64,000 nucleotides of DNA from Thalassotalea hakodatensis (lineage in GTDB: Bacteria > Pseudomonadota > Gammaproteobacteria > Enterobacterales > Alteromonadaceae). Under the pieces are notes generated by a model. That model was not told the DNA's origin, did no database searches, and saw only the letters and a list, made by a program, of their open reading frames with translations. The DNA lies in the NCBI RefSeq assembly GCF_030295995.1, contig NZ_AP027365.1, forward strand, positions 682,001 through 746,000. Direction: 5' to 3'. This document shows positions 40,171-48,168 of the stretch, in pieces (positions within the stretch are counted from its first letter, which is position 1; each line of letters begins with the position of its first letter). A program made the position numbers and the translations under genes.

Positions 40171-40815
40171 TCAGTCAAAGGGAATTACTTGTACTATTTG
40201 CTCTTCTGATTGAAGGGTCATTTTAATATCGTATAACGACATTTCAGTTTGTTCTTTTGTTGATTGATCGGTATTAATCACTAATTCATTTTTACTATCA
40301 TGCCATGCAATATCAACAATGACGTCTGAGGCCACAGGTACAAGATAAGCTCGTTTACGTTTTAAAGAATACATTTTTGCAGGGTATCGTGAATTATTGT
40401 TGGATAAATACTGCATCCATTGACCATTTGGCGACCATTGGGCATTAAAATTCAATGGTTTTTTACTTTGAAAGCTGTGTTCAATGAGCGTTGCTGACTT
40501 ATCTACAATATTAAAAAGCCATAAATTTCTGTTATTTTCGGTAAAGGTTAGATATTGATCGCTGCTCGCCCAAGTAATGTTAGCCAAGTGTTTTGCTCTT
40601 GGAATAAGGTGCTCGGTGATAATTCGACCTTCTGAATTGCTAATCACTAGATAATTTAGACTTTGTTTATTGACAAACTTCGCCTTTAATTCTTTAGAAA
40701 AGCTCCATGTTTCATTACTCTGTGTTGCAAGTCCATTTATGTTTTGCGCATTAACCAATAAATGAAAAAGCATTAGTTGAATGACTATCAATATTTTCAT
40801 TGTACAGTTCATCAT
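40171..40815 (-). CDS. Secreted propeller-like protein (TolB/PD40-type repeats)
   Basis: A 214-residue protein with a signal peptide (MKILIVIQLMLFHLLVNA). It has repeated units such as ITWASSDQYLTFTENNRNLW, FNAQWSPNGQWMQYLSNNNS and IAWHDSKNELVIN, which resemble PD40/WD-like blades of a partial beta-propeller. AAGGAG stands 5 bases before ATG 40815; ATG 40812 and 40800 are other possible starts. It is divergent from the large wHTH-STAND gene across 228 bases, a layout often seen for a regulator and its target or sensor, but the link is only positional. Confidence 0.7.
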   Translation of the reverse strand: MMNCTMKILIVIQLMLFHLLVNAQNINGLATQSNETWSFSKELKAKFVNKQSLNYLVISNSEGRIITEHLIPRAKHLANITWASSDQYLTFTENNRNLWLFNIVDKSATLIEHSFQSKKPLNFNAQWSPNGQWMQYLSNNNSRYPAKMYSLKRKRAYLVPVASDVIVDIAWHDSKNELVINTDQSTKEQTEMSLYDIKMTLQSEEQIVQVIPFD

Positions 40816-41043
40816 CTGTGCTCCTTAGGTTTTTTAATATTTACGTGTTACTTCCTGTACTAGCAGTATTGTTCAAAAAATATTAAAAAGACTTACGGTT
40901 TTCTTACCATTTTAGTGGCTGTTAAAAACTTATTATTATTCAATTGGTTATGTTTAATTTATTTTGGGGAGTTAAGTGGCAGAAGCTGACCTTATGCTGT
41001 AAGCTTTATTGATAATTTACTGTTTAAATAGAGGCTGCAGAGA

Positions 41044-43989
41044 ATGGATTCTAATAGCACCGCTGAATATACTGAGCAACCACGTACTTTTACTTTAGGC
41101 ACATGGACGGTTGATGGAGACTCTAATCAACTAATAAAAGAAGGAACACGTTTAACCATCGAGCCCAAGATGATGGATGTGTTGATTTATCTTTGTCAAA
41201 ATGCGGGTGAAACCGTTAGTGCAGAACAGTTATTAATTGCTTGTTGGGCGGGTACATTTTACGGGGATGCTCCTGTACAAAAATGTATTGCAGGATTAAG
41301 AAAAAAGCTGGGCTGTAACTCAAAAAAACCGAGCTTTATTGAAACAATCTATCGCCGTGGTTATAAAATCATTGCTCCAATTAATTTTTCTACGAAATCT
41401 AATCAAGTATCACAACGTCAAACGCTAAAAAAATGGACGCAAGGTTCACCATATTTAGGGTTAAACACCTTTAATGAACAGCATAGTTCAATTTACTTTG
41501 GCAGAGCTAAAGCTATTGTAGACGTTATTTGCCAATTAAAGACGAGTATTAAACGACCAAATAACTTTCTATTGATTTTAGGTAAAAGTGGCAGTGGAAA
41601 ATCATCATTAATGAGAGCAGGAGTGTTGCCTTATCTTAACAGTGAAACGGGTTTTTCTCAGCTTAAGGTGACTCAATACCATTTTATTAGCCCTAGCCAA
41701 TGTATCGATGAATCACCTATTTCAGCATTAGTCCATGCGTTAGATAAACTATCATTAATTAAAACGACAATGGAACTATCAAGCTTAATTTCGCATATTG
41801 AAATAGACCCAATTCAGTTAACAAACGCTTTAAATTCTCACAATAACCTAGACCATAATAAAGCAGCGCTTGATCAACCCGAGCAAGTAAAAAATTACAA
41901 ACTACTTGTTATCGACCAATTTGAACAATTTCTGTTAGATGAAAATTTAACGGTCAAATTAAAGCAAAACTTAGTGAGTTGTTTATTGCAAGTAGCGCAA
42001 TGTGAACAGTTACTTTTTATTGCAATGCTTAGAAATGATTTTTATGCTGAGTGTCTTGATGTAAAAGGCTTTTATGAATTAAAAGACCAGGGAAAACAGT
42101 ACGATTTACAAGCGCCAACCCCAGTAGAAATTAGTCGAATGATCAGAAACCCTGCAATTGCCGCAGGATTAAGTTTTGAACACGACAAAGAAAATGAAGA
42201 GCATTTAGACGAAATATTACTTGCTGCTGCGGTTAAAAATCCAGATGCATTGCCACTGTTAGAATATACCCTTGATTTATTGTACCAACAACGTAGTAGT
42301 AATAATGTATTGTTGCTTAGCGCATATCGAAAAATGGGGGGGATTGAAGGGGCGATAGCTCAACAAGCTGAAAAAGTATTCAATAGTTTACCGATTAATG
42401 TTCAAGCATGCTGGGACAATATTATGCATGCCTTAATTCAAGTTGATCACAAAAATAAGCATAATGTAACGGCACGAAAGCTACCTAAAAACTACTTTAA
42501 GAAACCCATTGAAAAGCAGTTTATTCAACATTTTCTTAATGCTCGTTTGTTTATCACTATCATTCAGACAAACACAGGTGAACAACATAGTTACTCCACT
42601 GATAATCAAGGTAGCGATGCACAAGATTGTCAATTTATAACTATTGCGCATGAAGCTTTGTTAAAACATTGGCAACGCATTCAATTATGGCTTAGCAACA
42701 ACAGCGTAGCTATCCATAAACGAGAACAACTCGCTGACGATTGCATATTTTGGCTAAATACTGGTAAAGCTACCGACGCACTACTCAATTCCAAGCAAAA
42801 AGTACTTGATGCTGAAGAATTAATTAAGCGCAAAGAAGTAACCTTAAATGATAACGAACTCGCTTTCATTAAGAGTTCTAAACGTTATCAGGGAAGGAAA
42901 AAGTTTACGTTAAGCTTTGCTATTATCGCACTGATAGGTTTTAGCATATTGACTTGGTTTCAAGCGAAGCAAGTGGCAAATGAGCGAGATATCGCTTTAG
43001 TAGAAAATCAAAAAACAAAAGCCATTTCAAAATTTTTAACAGAAACGTTAGCGGCTAGTAGCCCTTTTGTTGCCAAAGGTAAAGACGTTTCATTAACTAA
43101 TGTACTTGATAATGCAGGCAGAAAACTCAATGACTCCACGCAAAATGCCTATCCTCCTCATGTTGATGCTTTACTTCATAAAACATTAGGGCTTATTTAT
43201 ATTGATTTAGGGAAAATAGAACCTGCTGAGCAGCATATAAATAAAGGACTTGAGATTTATAAAGCACACCATTTAGCAAAAGATGGGGGCTATTTAGGTT
43301 TGTTGTTTAATTTAAGCCGGCTAAACGTAATAAAATATGGAGCCGACAAGTTACCGGTGATTAAAGAAACCATTGAGGTTAGCAACCAAATCGTTGGCGA
43401 AGACCATCAAGATACTTTAGGAGCACTAGATAATTTAGCAACATATTATTTAGCTAAGAAAGACTTTGTACAGGCGGAAAAAATTTTTAAACAAGTATAT
43501 CAAAAGCGAACACAACTTTTTGGCGCTGACTATCGTCACACGTTGTATTCAATAGAAAAGTTAGGGAACCTTTACTACGCCCAAAAAGACTATGAGCAAG
43601 CAGAACATTATTATCAGCTTTGTATAGACAAATGGCTAACTAAGTCAGGAATTAATAATCCTTACACACTTTATTGTATGAAAGGTGTATTTTTAACTCA
43701 AATGGCAACAGGGCAATATCAGTTAGCCGAACAATCGTTAAATCAGCATATAAGCGCTGCCACATTAGTTTTTGGGCCTGAACATCCTGAGGTATTAAGT
43801 GCACATCATTCTTTAGCTGAGCTTTATCTGGCAACTGAAAGATATGAGCAAGCAGAAACGCTTTTTCGACAGACTCTTAAAATAAGTGCAAAAGTATTAG
43901 GTGAAAACCACAAAGAAACGCTAAAAACAAAAACACAATTAACATATTTGTTAAATCAGCATCGTGCTGAACTGATAAAGCAACCTTAA
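41044..43989 (+). CDS. Membrane-anchored wHTH-STAND NTPase-TPR regulator
   Basis: A 981-residue multidomain protein. Residues about 14-115 form an OmpR/CadC-type winged helix (RLTIEPKMMDVLIYLCQNAG; ETIYRRGYKII). Then comes a nSTAND1-like NTPase that starts with SPYLGLNTFNEQHSSIYFGR, with Walker A GKSGSGKSS (180-188) and Walker B LLVIDQFEQF (D291). A single membrane helix is at about 622-640 (FTLSFAIIALIGFSILTWF), and at least five kinesin-light-chain-type TPR units follow (about 690-975, for example ALDNLATYYLAKKDFVQAEK). This puts DNA binding and the NTPase in the cytoplasm and the TPR sensor in the periplasm, as in ToxR/CadC regulators with an added switch ATPase. Target genes are not evident beyond the divergent neighbour. 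Confidence 0.85.
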   Translation: MDSNSTAEYTEQPRTFTLGTWTVDGDSNQLIKEGTRLTIEPKMMDVLIYLCQNAGETVSAEQLLIACWAGTFYGDAPVQKCIAGLRKKLGCNSKKPSFIETIYRRGYKIIAPINFSTKSNQVSQRQTLKKWTQGSPYLGLNTFNEQHSSIYFGRAKAIVDVICQLKTSIKRPNNFLLILGKSGSGKSSLMRAGVLPYLNSETGFSQLKVTQYHFISPSQCIDESPISALVHALDKLSLIKTTMELSSLISHIEIDPIQLTNALNSHNNLDHNKAALDQPEQVKNYKLLVIDQFEQFLLDENLTVKLKQNLVSCLLQVAQCEQLLFIAMLRNDFYAECLDVKGFYELKDQGKQYDLQAPTPVEISRMIRNPAIAAGLSFEHDKENEEHLDEILLAAAVKNPDALPLLEYTLDLLYQQRSSNNVLLLSAYRKMGGIEGAIAQQAEKVFNSLPINVQACWDNIMHALIQVDHKNKHNVTARKLPKNYFKKPIEKQFIQHFLNARLFITIIQTNTGEQHSYSTDNQGSDAQDCQFITIAHEALLKHWQRIQLWLSNNSVAIHKREQLADDCIFWLNTGKATDALLNSKQKVLDAEELIKRKEVTLNDNELAFIKSSKRYQGRKKFTLSFAIIALIGFSILTWFQAKQVANERDIALVENQKTKAISKFLTETLAASSPFVAKGKDVSLTNVLDNAGRKLNDSTQNAYPPHVDALLHKTLGLIYIDLGKIEPAEQHINKGLEIYKAHHLAKDGGYLGLLFNLSRLNVIKYGADKLPVIKETIEVSNQIVGEDHQDTLGALDNLATYYLAKKDFVQAEKIFKQVYQKRTQLFGADYRHTLYSIEKLGNLYYAQKDYEQAEHYYQLCIDKWLTKSGINNPYTLYCMKGVFLTQMATGQYQLAEQSLNQHISAATLVFGPEHPEVLSAHHSLAELYLATERYEQAETLFRQTLKISAKVLGENHKETLKTKTQLTYLLNQHRAELIKQP

Positions 43990-43990
43990 A

Positions 43991-44021
43991 GTCGTTGGTC
44001 TGTAAAACAACGATTTTATTT
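43991..44021 (+). terminator. Terminator after the wHTH-STAND gene
   Basis: GTCGTTG ... CAACGA followed by TTTTATTT directly after the stop codon. Confidence 0.7.
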
Positions 44022-44085
44022 CAGGCAGTGTTTTAAGAGCAATATTTTCATAATTTGTAAGATAATTAAGACGTTGTTCAACATC

Positions 44086-44136
44086 TGATCTTCCCCCGCA
44101 AAAGTGGACACCTTCCACTTTTGCGGGGGAAGATCA
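44086..44136. repeat. Solo IS3-end palindrome
   Basis: Perfect 22-base arms (44086-44107 starting TGATCTTCCCCCGC, and 44115-44136) around ACACCTT. Each arm equals the right terminal repeat of the IS3-family element that ends at 46109. No transposase is between them, so this is a fused-end scar left by an IS or a mini-element. Confidence 0.8.
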
Positions 44137-44216
44137 CTAAAACAGTTTGCTCGTTTTTTGCAAAGAACCGCAAAAAAGCCAGCCAACCATTTTAGCCTCT
44201 TAGCAAAGCGTTATAT
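44137..44216 (+). other. attC-like right half (integron recombination-site remnant)
   Basis: It starts CTAAAACAGTTTGCTCG and ends GCCTCTTAGCAAAGCGTTA, close to the VCR ending GCCCCTTAGGCGGGCGTTA. The recombination point would be G44210/T44211. Its left half has been replaced by the IS3-end palindrome. Confidence 0.55.
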
Positions 44217-44220
44217 TTTT

Positions 44221-44514
44221 CTAGAGTGCGGAGTTTACATCCATACTTTTATGCAATATTCGCACGATAAATATTTGGCTGTTTTTATACTCTTTGTAAT
44301 AGATCACATGACTAGCTTGTGGGTATTTACTGTAGCCCTCTCTAATATAATCACAGTTAATGCCTAGTTCGGGTTCACCAGCTAATAAATGGAATGTACT
44401 ATCTAATACTTTTAGGTAATCATTCCGTTGAGATAGTCCCCAAGTAATTTGGGTATATTTAGCTATTTTAATTAAGTCTGTTTTGGCTTTCGCAGATAAT
44501 ACAAACTTATTCAT
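44221..44514 (-). CDS. parE: RelE/ParE-family toxin
   Basis: A 97-residue toxin of usual length. Motifs: FVLSAKAKTDLIKIAKYT, the helix with WGLSQRNDYLKVLDSTFHLL, and the C-terminal HVIYYKEYKNSQIFIVRILH with the Arg/His expected in ParE. ParE toxins poison DNA gyrase; RelE relatives cut mRNA, and the ParD partner favours ParE. Its start overlaps the antitoxin stop by one base. The pair lies between two attC-like sequences and reads against the cassette direction with its own promoter, as toxin-antitoxin cassettes of chromosomal integrons commonly do. Confidence 0.88.
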   Translation of the reverse strand: MNKFVLSAKAKTDLIKIAKYTQITWGLSQRNDYLKVLDSTFHLLAGEPELGINCDYIREGYSKYPQASHVIYYKEYKNSQIFIVRILHKSMDVNSAL

Positions 44515-44753
44515 TAATGGTTATCTTTATCTAAATCAGTCAATAAGCTTTCATAACTGTACTCAGCAACACCGCTTTGTTCGCCTTGGATTAACATATT
44601 GCGTAAATTTAACAGCTTAGCTTCTTGATCTTCTAAAGCTCTTAATCCAGCTCTAACAATTTCACTTGCTGAGCCATAACGACCAGTGTTAAGTTGTTGG
44701 TTTATAAACTGATCAAAATGATCGCCTAGTGTTACGCTTGTATTTTTAGCCAT
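44514..44753 (-). CDS. parD: ParD-family antitoxin
   Basis: A 79-residue antitoxin beginning MAKNTSVTLGDHFDQFINQQ, then YGSASEIVRAGLRALEDQE, the ribbon-helix-helix DNA-binding fold of ParD. The acidic C-terminal tail (LLTDLDKDNH) would wrap the toxin. ATG 44753 is used because GAGG lies before it on the minus strand; the upstream in-frame ATG at 44768 has no site. The AT-rich palindromic stretch just upstream (about 44776-44803) is a likely autoregulatory promoter-operator. Confidence 0.9.
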   Translation of the reverse strand: MAKNTSVTLGDHFDQFINQQLNTGRYGSASEIVRAGLRALEDQEAKLLNLRNMLIQGEQSGVAEYSYESLLTDLDKDNH

Positions 44754-44803
44754 GATGTAAAACCTCATAAGTACCTATATATAATATATTATGGTATAAA
44801 AAA

Positions 44804-44829
44804 TATAACAAGTCACTCAAAAGGACAAA
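44804..44829 (+). other. attC-like left half
   Basis: TATAACAAGTCACTCAAAAG followed by GACAAA resembles the VCR start TAACAAACGCCTCAAGAGGG. It is cut off exactly by the IS3-family left end at 44830. Its other half appears to continue at 46110. Confidence 0.6.
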
Positions 44830-44881
44830 TGCACCTCCCCCGTTTTGGTGGACACCTCCTCATCATATTGAGGAGGCTACA

Positions 44882-45256
44882 ATGCCCAAATATACACAAC
44901 CTAGAAAAACATGGTTTTACCCAGTAAGTTTCAAAATCAAAGTAGTCAAACTAAGCTTAAAAGACAATGTCATGTCAAAGGATGTTGCTTTAGCACTTGA
45001 TATTCACCCGTTTATGCTCAGTCGTTGGCGGAAGGAATACAGAGAAGGTAAATTCTCTAAGCATCAGCGCTACCAGGGCAGCAATGAAATAATGAGTAAA
45101 GTCCCCACCCAAAAAGAACTGTCTGCAATTCAAAAGCTTAAAAAGGAAAATGAGCGTCTGAAACTGGAGAACGACTTGCTAAAAAAGTGGCAACGGTATC
45201 TGGCGGAAGTACATCAGAGCGATTTGGATTCATCCACAAGTTCGGACAAATCTTAG
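44882..45256 (+). CDS. IS3-family transposase OrfA
   Basis: A 124-residue helix-turn-helix protein (SFKIKVVKLSLKDNVMSKDV; ALALDIHPFMLSRWRKEY) with a C-terminal leucine-zipper-like helix (LKKENERLKLENDLLKKW). It recognises the ends and is the N-terminal part of the OrfAB transposase made by -1 frameshifting at A-AAA-AAG (45181-45187). GGAGG lies upstream of the ATG (44870s). Confidence 0.92.
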   Translation: MPKYTQPRKTWFYPVSFKIKVVKLSLKDNVMSKDVALALDIHPFMLSRWRKEYREGKFSKHQRYQGSNEIMSKVPTQKELSAIQKLKKENERLKLENDLLKKWQRYLAEVHQSDLDSSTSSDKS

Positions 45257-46074
45257 GTGTGAAGTACCTTTGTGATTGGCTCAACGTTTCTCCCAGTGGT
45301 TTTTATGCTTGGCGTAATCGTCCTTTATCAGCCAAAGTGTTAAGAGATGCAGATTTATTGCAGCAAATAAAAGCCGTGTTTCATGCTAATCATCAGACGT
45401 ATGGCAGCCCCCGTGTGTTTTATGCGTTGAAAAGATCAGGTATAAGAACAAGCAAGAAGCGGGTTGCAAGGTTAATGCAAGAGAGTGGCTTGAGAGCTAG
45501 AGCAATTAAGACATATAGCAAACCAGCTAAGGTTAAATTTTTCTATAAGGAAATTCAAAATAAGCGTAGAAATATAGACAAGCCGACAGCGACAAACCAG
45601 CAATGGTCGGGTGATATCACGTATCTTAAAGTTGGTGCACGTTGGCATTACCTTGCTGTCGTTATCGATTTATACTCTCGTCGTGTTATTGGCTGGGCCT
45701 TTGGTAAAAACAAATCAACTGAGCTGACGTTAAAAGCATTGCGGCTTGCCATTAAAAAACGCAAACCCACTGAAAGAGTATTATTTCATACTGACCGAGG
45801 TGCCGAATATCGAGCCCACAATGTTCAGCACTACTTAAAAATTCACAATATTAATGCCAGTATGAACCGGCCTGGATGCTGCACAGATAATGCTGAAGTG
45901 GAGTCGTTTTTTCACTCATTGAAAGCTGACATCATTCGAGGAAATCGTTTTGAAACAATGAGTAAGTTACATTCTAAACTAAAAGGTTATTTAAATTACT
46001 TTTACAATAGACAGCGATTGCATTCAAGTTTAGGATATCAACCACCAGTTGAGTTTGAATTGGCAGGAAAATAA
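45187..46074 (+). CDS. IS3-family transposase OrfB (DDE catalytic part, frameshift product)
   Basis: The -1 frame relative to OrfA opens at the slippery site, so this part is normally made as an OrfAB fusion. The first in-frame candidate start here is GTG 45187. It contains the HTH_21 segment (YGSPRVFYALKRSGIRTSKK) and the integrase core with the first Asp in WSGDITYLKVG, the second in FHTDRGAEYRAH and the Glu in CCTDNAEVESFFHSLK. All DDE residues are present. It ends with YNRQRLHSSLGYQPPVEF as in intact IS3 members. Confidence 0.92.
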   Translation: MATVSGGSTSERFGFIHKFGQILGVKYLCDWLNVSPSGFYAWRNRPLSAKVLRDADLLQQIKAVFHANHQTYGSPRVFYALKRSGIRTSKKRVARLMQESGLRARAIKTYSKPAKVKFFYKEIQNKRRNIDKPTATNQQWSGDITYLKVGARWHYLAVVIDLYSRRVIGWAFGKNKSTELTLKALRLAIKKRKPTERVLFHTDRGAEYRAHNVQHYLKIHNINASMNRPGCCTDNAEVESFFHSLKADIIRGNRFETMSKLHSKLKGYLNYFYNRQRLHSSLGYQPPVEFELAGK

Positions 46075-46109
46075 AAGTGGAAGGTGTCCACTTTTGCGGG
46101 GGAAGATCA

Positions 46110-46184
46110 CAATAACAGTTGGTTTTTGCTCCTTCGTCGCTTATTTTAACCAACTATTATTTGCCTATTAACAGGGCGTTGGTA
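46110..46184 (+). other. attC-like right half
   Basis: AATAACAGTTGGTTTTTGCT ... AACCAACTATTATTTGCC ... AACAGGGCGTTGG. It has an inner inverted repeat AGTTGGTT/AACCAACT and a final GCGTT core like a VCR. With 44804-44829 it would rebuild one attC split by the IS3 element. Confidence 0.6.
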
Positions 46185-46549
46185 TGACTCTCCACGTCAA
46201 GTTAAACCATAAAGATCTCTGCTTTTTTTCGAGCCATAATTTCTCTCTTATCAAGTTGAGTGAGTTAACGCATAGATGAAGCAAGTAAATTCGTCGGTTA
46301 TCATGCTGATATGACTACAGGCGTCCTGCCTTTCGTAAATCAGCTTCGCTGTTCAAAATCGTTCCAGACGATTTTGTCGTGGATTATTAACCTTTCGGTT
46401 AACAGTGCCTACCTTACTTGTTCCGTCGTGACACCTGATTTCAGTCTATGCTCGTGGTTCAATAGCCATTAGGCTATTGCCATCCTAACGCCCTCGGTTG
46501 TTGTGCCACTCCCGATGCTTGATCCAATGCGCTAACTCAATACTTGTGT

Positions 46550-47775
46550 TCATGCAGGTAACCTTGAAATACGTGTACGTGGATCCATTGGTGTTATCAC
46601 AACTTCCCGTGATATCGCCCAAATATACGCGATCATTTCTCGCGCTATTGCAGTAACCACTACATTGCGGTGTTTACCTTTTTGCATGAGACGTTGATAA
46701 CGACGACATAACCTAAGTTGAGCTTGCCAGGCAATATCAACGATTTCTTTGCTTAACTCTTCTTGCCGTTTTTGAAGTTCTGTGGATATATTGGCTTTGT
46801 GTTTGTAGGTTTGAGCACTTTCAATCAATAACCGTCTGGCTCGACCATTGCCGCACTTCGTTATTTTTCCTAATCGTCGAGTATCACCACTAGAACTTTC
46901 ACTTGGCACTAACCCAAGGTAGGCCATTAACTTTCTGGGATGATCAAAACGTCGTAGATCCCCTAATTCGGCAATAGTGCCCACGGCAACTAACATACGT
47001 ACACCGCGCATGGCTTGAATCGCTTTTACAACAGGGTAATAGCGCCATTGTTTCACTTGGTGTTCAAGTTCGTTCACTAAACGAGACACACGTTTCATTC
47101 GCTCGGTGATGGTTTGTATCATTTATGAAATACGTCCTTGTATTTCACCTAAAAGGCCAGCTAAAGCTGTTCAAATCTTTTCCATAAAGATTTGTCTTGC
47201 AAGAAAATTTGTTGACTAGGGTGGGGCAACACTAATTCGGTTAACCAACGTAAATGTTGATTAGACCAGTTATCGTTTACCTTACAGGTTATGTTGTTCC
47301 TTAAAAACAAGCCTTTGAGTTGGTATTTAGCGTCTTTTAAGTCTTTCATGGCGGTTTCACGTGCGCGAGATAAATCCCGAATGGCTTCATCTTCTGCTTC
47401 GGGTACATAAATAGCGGTGAGCGTTTCTGCCTTGAAAAGTAGCGCTAGTTTAGCCGCATCACGTTTATCTGTTTTTACTCGGTCGCCAGGTTTTTTAGGA
47501 ATGAGTGAAGGAGCTACGATATAACAGCAATGACCAAGGCTGGTTAACAAACGATAAATCCAATAGCCACAAGGGCCTGCTTCATAAATAAAGTGCAGTG
47601 TTGCTTTAGGGTATTTTGATTGTAGTTGCCTAGCGAGCTTAATAAAGGCGGATTTATTGGTATTAATTCTACCTAATGATTCAGGTTTAGCTCCTCGTTC
47701 GTCTTTTAAAACAGCGAGTTGTGTAAATGTTTTATGGGTATCTAATCCAATAAAAATTATGCTATGGTTATTCAT
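46550..47775 (-). pseudogene. IS110-family transposase, interrupted
   Basis: The N-terminal part (47775-47161) has the DEDD-type start IFIGLDTHKTFTQLAVLKDE and the conserved DRVKTDKRDAAKLALLF. The C-terminal part (47122-46550) has the transposase_20 domain with AVGTIAELGDLRRFDHPRKL and YLGLVPSESSSGDTRRLGKI. The two parts are in different frames, with a roughly 75-base palindrome-rich insert between LQ and IQTITERM. Without the insert the protein would be of normal IS110 length. The element is therefore probably immobile unless helped in trans. Confidence 0.85.
47122..47195. repeat. Small palindromic insert inside the IS110 transposase
   Basis: Two perfect hairpins: TGAAATAC-GTCCTT-GTATTTCA (47126-47147) and CAAATCTTT-TCCAT-AAAGATTTG (47172-47194). 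It breaks the reading frame. Probably a mobile intergenic repeat that landed in a gene. Exact borders need a clean copy of the IS. Confidence 0.55.
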
Positions 47776-47905
47776 GCTGATCTCCTTTTTTAGTATTTAA
47801 CAAACTAATTATGGCTCTGGCTATCAGCTAATCCACGAATGATTGGAGATCAGCACTTTCGTGGGGAGTCATTATGTCTATGCCCTTCGGGTTTTGGAGT
47901 TAATC

Positions 47906-48133
47906 ATGAACATTGATGAAGATAAAATAGATGAGGCAGCTTTAGCTCTAATGTATCTTACATTGCATGATCACTTTCGAGCATGGAAACAAATTGATTG
48001 GGAAGTGACTAATCGGTTACATGAAAAGGGTTTAATTTGCGATCCCGTTGGTAAAGCTAAATCTGTTGTATTAACAGATGAGGGGCTCAAAAAATCTGAA
48101 GAGTTGTTTCATAAACTGTTTGCAAAAAGTTAA
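47906..48133 (+). CDS. DUF6429 family protein
   Basis: A 75-residue protein beginning MNIDEDKIDEAALALMYLTL, then HDHFRAWKQIDWEV, NRLHEKGLI and VGKAKSVVLTDEGLKKSEEL. This matches the small DUF6429 family, whose members often lie in or near IS elements and integron cassettes. It looks like a winged-helix-like fold (NRLHEKGLI followed by LTDEGL), but a function is not known. GGAG stands 6 bases before the ATG. It is followed by an attC-like left half and preceded by the IS110 element, so it reads as a cassette gene. Confidence 0.85.
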   Translation: MNIDEDKIDEAALALMYLTLHDHFRAWKQIDWEVTNRLHEKGLICDPVGKAKSVVLTDEGLKKSEELFHKLFAKS

Positions 48134-48140
48134 GCGGTAA

Positions 48141-48168
48141 ACTGGGCATATAACAAGAGACTATGGCG
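48141..48168 (+). other. attC-like left half
   Basis: Centred on TATAACAAGAGACTATGGCG, shortly after the DUF6429 stop and just before the second IS110 element. Similar position and start as the left half at 44804. Its counterpart could be 49377-49447. Confidence 0.45.

Larger units (their letters stand above)
44830..46109 (+). mobile_element. IS3-family insertion sequence inside an attC-like site
   Basis: A 1280-bp element with two overlapping transposase frames. Terminal repeats: left TGCACCTCCCCCGTTTTGGT (44830 on) and, inverted, right TGATCTTCCCCCGCAAAAGT (ending at 46109), matching at about 20 of 27 positions and both starting with TG. No clear target duplication is seen: flanks are CAAA before and CAAT after. 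Both frames are intact, so it may be active. Confidence 0.88.
46184..47878 (-). mobile_element. IS110/IS1111-type insertion sequence at the attC end
   Basis: About 1.7 kb with subterminal inverted repeats: ATGACTCTCCACGTCAAGT at the low end (46184) and, on the minus strand, ATGACTCCCCACGAAAGT at the high end (near 47873-47856). A long non-coding stretch (46190-46549) lies downstream of the transposase frame, as in the IS1111 group, and only about 100 bases lie upstream. The upstream 100 bases recur next to the broken copy at 52195. IS1111 members that target attC are known, and this one abuts the GCGTT core at 46178. Confidence 0.75.
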
